Shown here: piece by piece, positions 61,250 to 64,000 of the stretch
Layout: every line of letters begins with the position of its first letter
Position numbering within the stretch: position 1 is the first letter of the stretch
Assembly (NCBI GenBank): GCA_948567375.1
Contig: OX419755.1
Location: 24,743,001 to 24,807,000 of the forward strand
Reading direction: 5' to 3'
From: Lunularia cruciata
Taxonomy: Eukaryota; Streptophyta; Marchantiopsida; Lunulariales; Lunulariaceae
DNA: 64,000 nucleotides
Notes under the pieces: generated by a model
Database searches by the model: none
Seen by the model: only the letters and a program-made list of their open reading frames with translations
Told to the model about the DNA's origin: nothing
Position numbers and translations under genes: made by a program

Positions 61250-63130
61250 TATCAGGTTTGTACTCAAGTTTGATGTCAAAAAATTATGATTCTTTCTCCC
61301 ATCAATGATGTTGACTCTTCATGTGTTCTAAATGTAATGTTTGCAACAAGGGTTTGTGATCCATTTGCATGATCACTTGTTTCTCCAAGAGATAATGCCT
61401 TCATACCTTGGTGGCATATACCATTGCTAGTTGTTCTTGATGTCAAGTAAAGTAATTCCTTTCTACAATATATAGTCAGCAAGACACAAAGGCAATGAGA
61501 TGTAACGCATTTGGAAATTTATCCTACAACACGGCTCCAACTGCAAGGTTAGAAGCATTGGAATCAACTACACAATATAGTTGAAGGTCATATGGTTGAA
61601 GAATAGATCTTGAAGACACCAGATGTTTTAGCTTTTGGCATGATTCTTTGTGCTTGGTGGAAAGCCCAAGTTCACTAAAAGCTCAAGTTCTTCCCCCAAG
61701 AGATTGGTCAATGGTGTGGTCACATAAGCATAGTAATGGATTAACCATCGGTCAAAGCTTACCAATCCATTAAATGCCTATAATTTTGTAGCATCCTTTG
61801 GAGTAGGCCAATTAGTAATGGCCTTGATTTTCTCCTCTTCCATCTTAATCTCCTCTGAAGAGATCTTGTGCCCAAGAATGCAACTTCCTTCTACCAAAAA
61901 GCACACTTTGACTTCTTGTAGCAAAACTTCCACTAATATAGTTGTCTTAGGACTTCTCGCACATAATTTATGTGTTCCACCTTTGTCTTACTATAGATTA
62001 AAATATCATCCAAGAACATCACCATGTACCAATCCAACACTTGATGCATTTATCCATGAAGACTACTGGAGCATTAGTGAGCCCAAAAGGAAGAACTCTT
62101 CACTCAAAATGCCTTTACCTTGTGCAAAAGGAAGTCTTTTGTACATCTTCTCTATCAATGTGAATCTCCCAATAACCGCTTCAAAGATCCAACTTGGAGA
62201 AGTATCATACACCACTCAATTGATTGAGCAAGTCATCAATTTGAGGAAAAGGATATTCATTCTTCATTGTTTGTTTATTAAGGCCACAATAATTAACATA
62301 GAAATGAAGTCCTTTATCCTTCTTTGGAAGAAATAGTATCGGTGCTCCCCAAGGTGATGTACTTTGTCATATGAAATCCTTCCCTAACAACATTGTTTGG
62401 AGCTCATCCAACTCCTTTGGTGAGAGTTGATAGATTGGTCTCCTCACTAGAGTACTTGGCAATAACTCAATCTTGAATGGCATATCACAAGCAAAGAGTA
62501 ATCCCTTTGGTAGATCATCCAAAAACACATTTGAAAACTCTTGGACTATTTGATCAACCATTCTTGATGAGGGCTTTGATCCTCCTGAAATCCTCCATGC
62601 ATAGTTAGCTTGATCCACGCTATAAAAATAGACTTATCTTCCTCCAAAGCTTGCTCTAGGTTGGTTCACTCACAAACTTCCTATCGTATGACTTATCTTC
62701 CTTCAAAGCTTGCTACATGGCTACTTTCTTGATAAACTTCTCATCTTGAGATTGACTATTATTAGACTCAAAGGTGCCAGACAACCTTATTAGAATTTCC
62801 TACCTTGGTGTTGTACTTAAATTTATTGCAATTCTAATCAAATTGAACCTTATAATGTTCAAGCTAAGGTAGACCTAAAATGACATCATAGTGTAGAGGT
62901 GCTACTACAAACCTCATACACTCTAAAAACTCCTTCCTAATCCTTAATATAACATGATGTGAGGTACAAAATGCAGAACCATTTATACTATCCGCAATCA
63001 TCAATCTACTTCTGATTATTGGCTTGATAAGAATACTCAATTCTTTGCTAATTGTATGGACATGAAATTCTTTGAACTTCTAAAATCAACCAAAATCTTA
63101 CCACCAAGATCAGATATCATACCTTGCAAG
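61250..63130 (-). pseudogene. Protease, RT and RNase H of family I copy 3
   Basis: 62618-62367 gives SNVFLDDLPKGLLFACDMPF and the RT entry SPKELDELQTMLLGKDFI. RT blocks down to the LDDILIYS equivalent (about 62015) are decayed. Protease at about 63100-62820 has Arg for the active-site Gly. The plus-strand frame 61818-62336 (172 codons) is a mirror of this. Confidence 0.72.
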
Positions 63131-63335
63131 TGAAGCAAACTTGCATAGGTTGAGCCTTCAATCCATTGGAACTAATCAAATTTTGAGTAGTAGCTTGAAA
63201 TCTACTACTATGATTCCTTGTTTTCCTAATCATTCTACTCCAAAACTCCATTTGGGCAATTTGTAAAGATTGTACATTCTTGAGTGGACATTCAACAATA
63301 CATAATTTTGGAGTAGTAAGTTCAAAGAAGACAAA

Positions 63336-63746
63336 AATTTAAGTTGTCTTCTGGGAAGAATTAATACTTTCCTTGACACACATTTCCTTAAGGCGCCTAA
63401 TTAACCTACATGTGAGTAGAATAGGATAGGATAAGAAGCTTGGATTAGCAATGTACAACGAGGATGTGCCACAAAGATCTTTGGATTTAATAAATAGTTA
63501 GATATTTTTAGCTTTAAGTACAGAGAGTATTTAAGGCTTTGGCCTATTTATGAATGATTCATTTAGTCATCCAAATGTAAATAAAGTGAAAGTGTAGAAG
63601 CTCTACATTGCTTTTGCTTAAATTTTGAGTATTGATGCATACCTTTGTTGAGTGACTATGAAGAAACTTCATAATAAGAACCTAAGTAGTTGAGTGTATG
63701 AAAATTTGCACTTGTGACTAGGTTATTGTAATGTTCTAAAGATAGT
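63336..63746. other. No gene recognised
   Basis: About 410 bp unlike the gag that should continue copy 3, so a deletion or rearrangement breakpoint lies near 63335. No domain is visible. Confidence 0.5.
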
Positions 63747-64000
63747 TGTAATAATCCAAGGACAAGAGAAGAGAGAAAACACAGATTTCACACTCAATCA
63801 TTTGATGCCCCAACGGAGCACTTCTCTTTATTATATAGACAAAGAGGATCTCCTCCAAGGAAGCTCCACCATAGAATTAGGCACACACATAGGTGACATG
63901 TCAGCAAGATCCACCCTTGGATTACTTACTTGGATGGGTGACATGTCGGTCTAGGTCCTATCTGGTTGGTCAAACAAGCTTTGATTGGAGGGAATCTTTT
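63747..64000 (-). mobile_element. Family II LTR, cut by the window end
   Basis: It starts TGTAATAATCC and follows the family II LTR for 254 bp to the window edge (GATGCCCCAACGGAGCAC, TTTATTATATAGAC, GGTGACATGTCAGC). Whether it is solo or part of an element cannot be seen. The five bases before it are ATAGT. Confidence 0.85.

Larger units (their letters stand above)
59249..63335 (-). mobile_element. Family I copy 3, minus strand, 5' truncated
   Basis: The 3' LTR is 59249-59696 (448 bp; on minus TGTAACAATATAG to TTTTACA). Going right on the plus map, the minus-strand order is chromodomain (about 59915-59755), integrase (about 61080-60200), RNase H/RT (about 62560-61250), linker with two 20-residue units (about 62760-62630), protease (ILVDFRSSKN at about 63100-63070) and zinc knuckle remnant (about 63310-63260). 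Text ends at about 63335; most of gag, the primer site and the 5' LTR are missing. The 5 bases left of the LTR are GGTTG. Confidence 0.85.

Noticed and set aside
61818-62336. 172-codon plus-strand open frame
   Set aside because: It is antisense to the reverse transcriptase of family I copy 3.
1-64000. tRNA genes, CRISPR arrays, bacterial operons or riboswitches
   Set aside because: None was seen on reading both strands. Spliced exons and LTR elements show plant nuclear DNA, and repeats here lack CRISPR spacing.

Overview
This is nuclear DNA from a land plant. Positions 1-10.15 kb hold one intron-rich single-copy gene read on the minus strand. I identify it as the inner-ring nucleoporin NUP188: 24 exons can be threaded with consistent splice phases and match the plant NUP188 family end to end over about 996 codons. 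The window carries its start codon (10154) and roughly its N-terminal half; the rest lies left of position 1. The species cannot be named from sequence alone. The protein clearly diverges from the Arabidopsis family member, so a non-angiosperm land plant is possible.

From about 10.8 kb rightwards the window is repeat-derived, lower in GC and full of in-frame TAG/TAA codons from C-to-T/G-to-A decay. In order it holds: a decayed non-LTR-type reverse transcriptase relic (about 11.85-13.27 kb, minus) split by a solo LTR; a long AT-rich stretch without genes; a second solo LTR (21371-22105); a short organelle-type 23S/26S rRNA fragment (23539-23624); a decayed Ty3/gypsy element (about 24.6-30.8 kb, plus); a purine-rich hierarchical minisatellite (about 30.8-32.1 kb); and a small coiled-coil coding relic (about 33.2-33.9 kb, minus).

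The most striking object is the 24.6-30.8 kb element. Between its aspartic protease and its reverse transcriptase lies about 1 kb that reads, in one frame broken only by stop codons, as a cytosine-5 DNA methyltransferase catalytic domain (motif I LELFCGI, motif IV GWPC, motif VI ENI, and motif IX- and X-like blocks). A retrotransposon carrying its own DNA methyltransferase is unusual and known from only a few eukaryotic lineages.

From 35.4 kb to the end there is a nest of two chromodomain gypsy families. Family I (LTR about 330-460 bp, TGTAAC...TTTTACA) has copies at 35372-40885 (target-site duplication CAATC), 42132-47753 (TAGAC), an older copy from about 41205 to about 59220 broken into pieces, and a truncated minus-strand copy at 59249 to about 63335. 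Family II (LTR about 735 bp, TGTAAT...TATTACA, coding on minus) has one full copy at 51403-57664 and solo LTRs at 12002-12585, 21371-22105, 41557-47840 (split) and 48193-48926, plus an LTR running off the window at 63747. Target-site duplications give the insertion order: old family I copy, then family II insertions into it, then a younger family I copy inside one of those family II LTRs.
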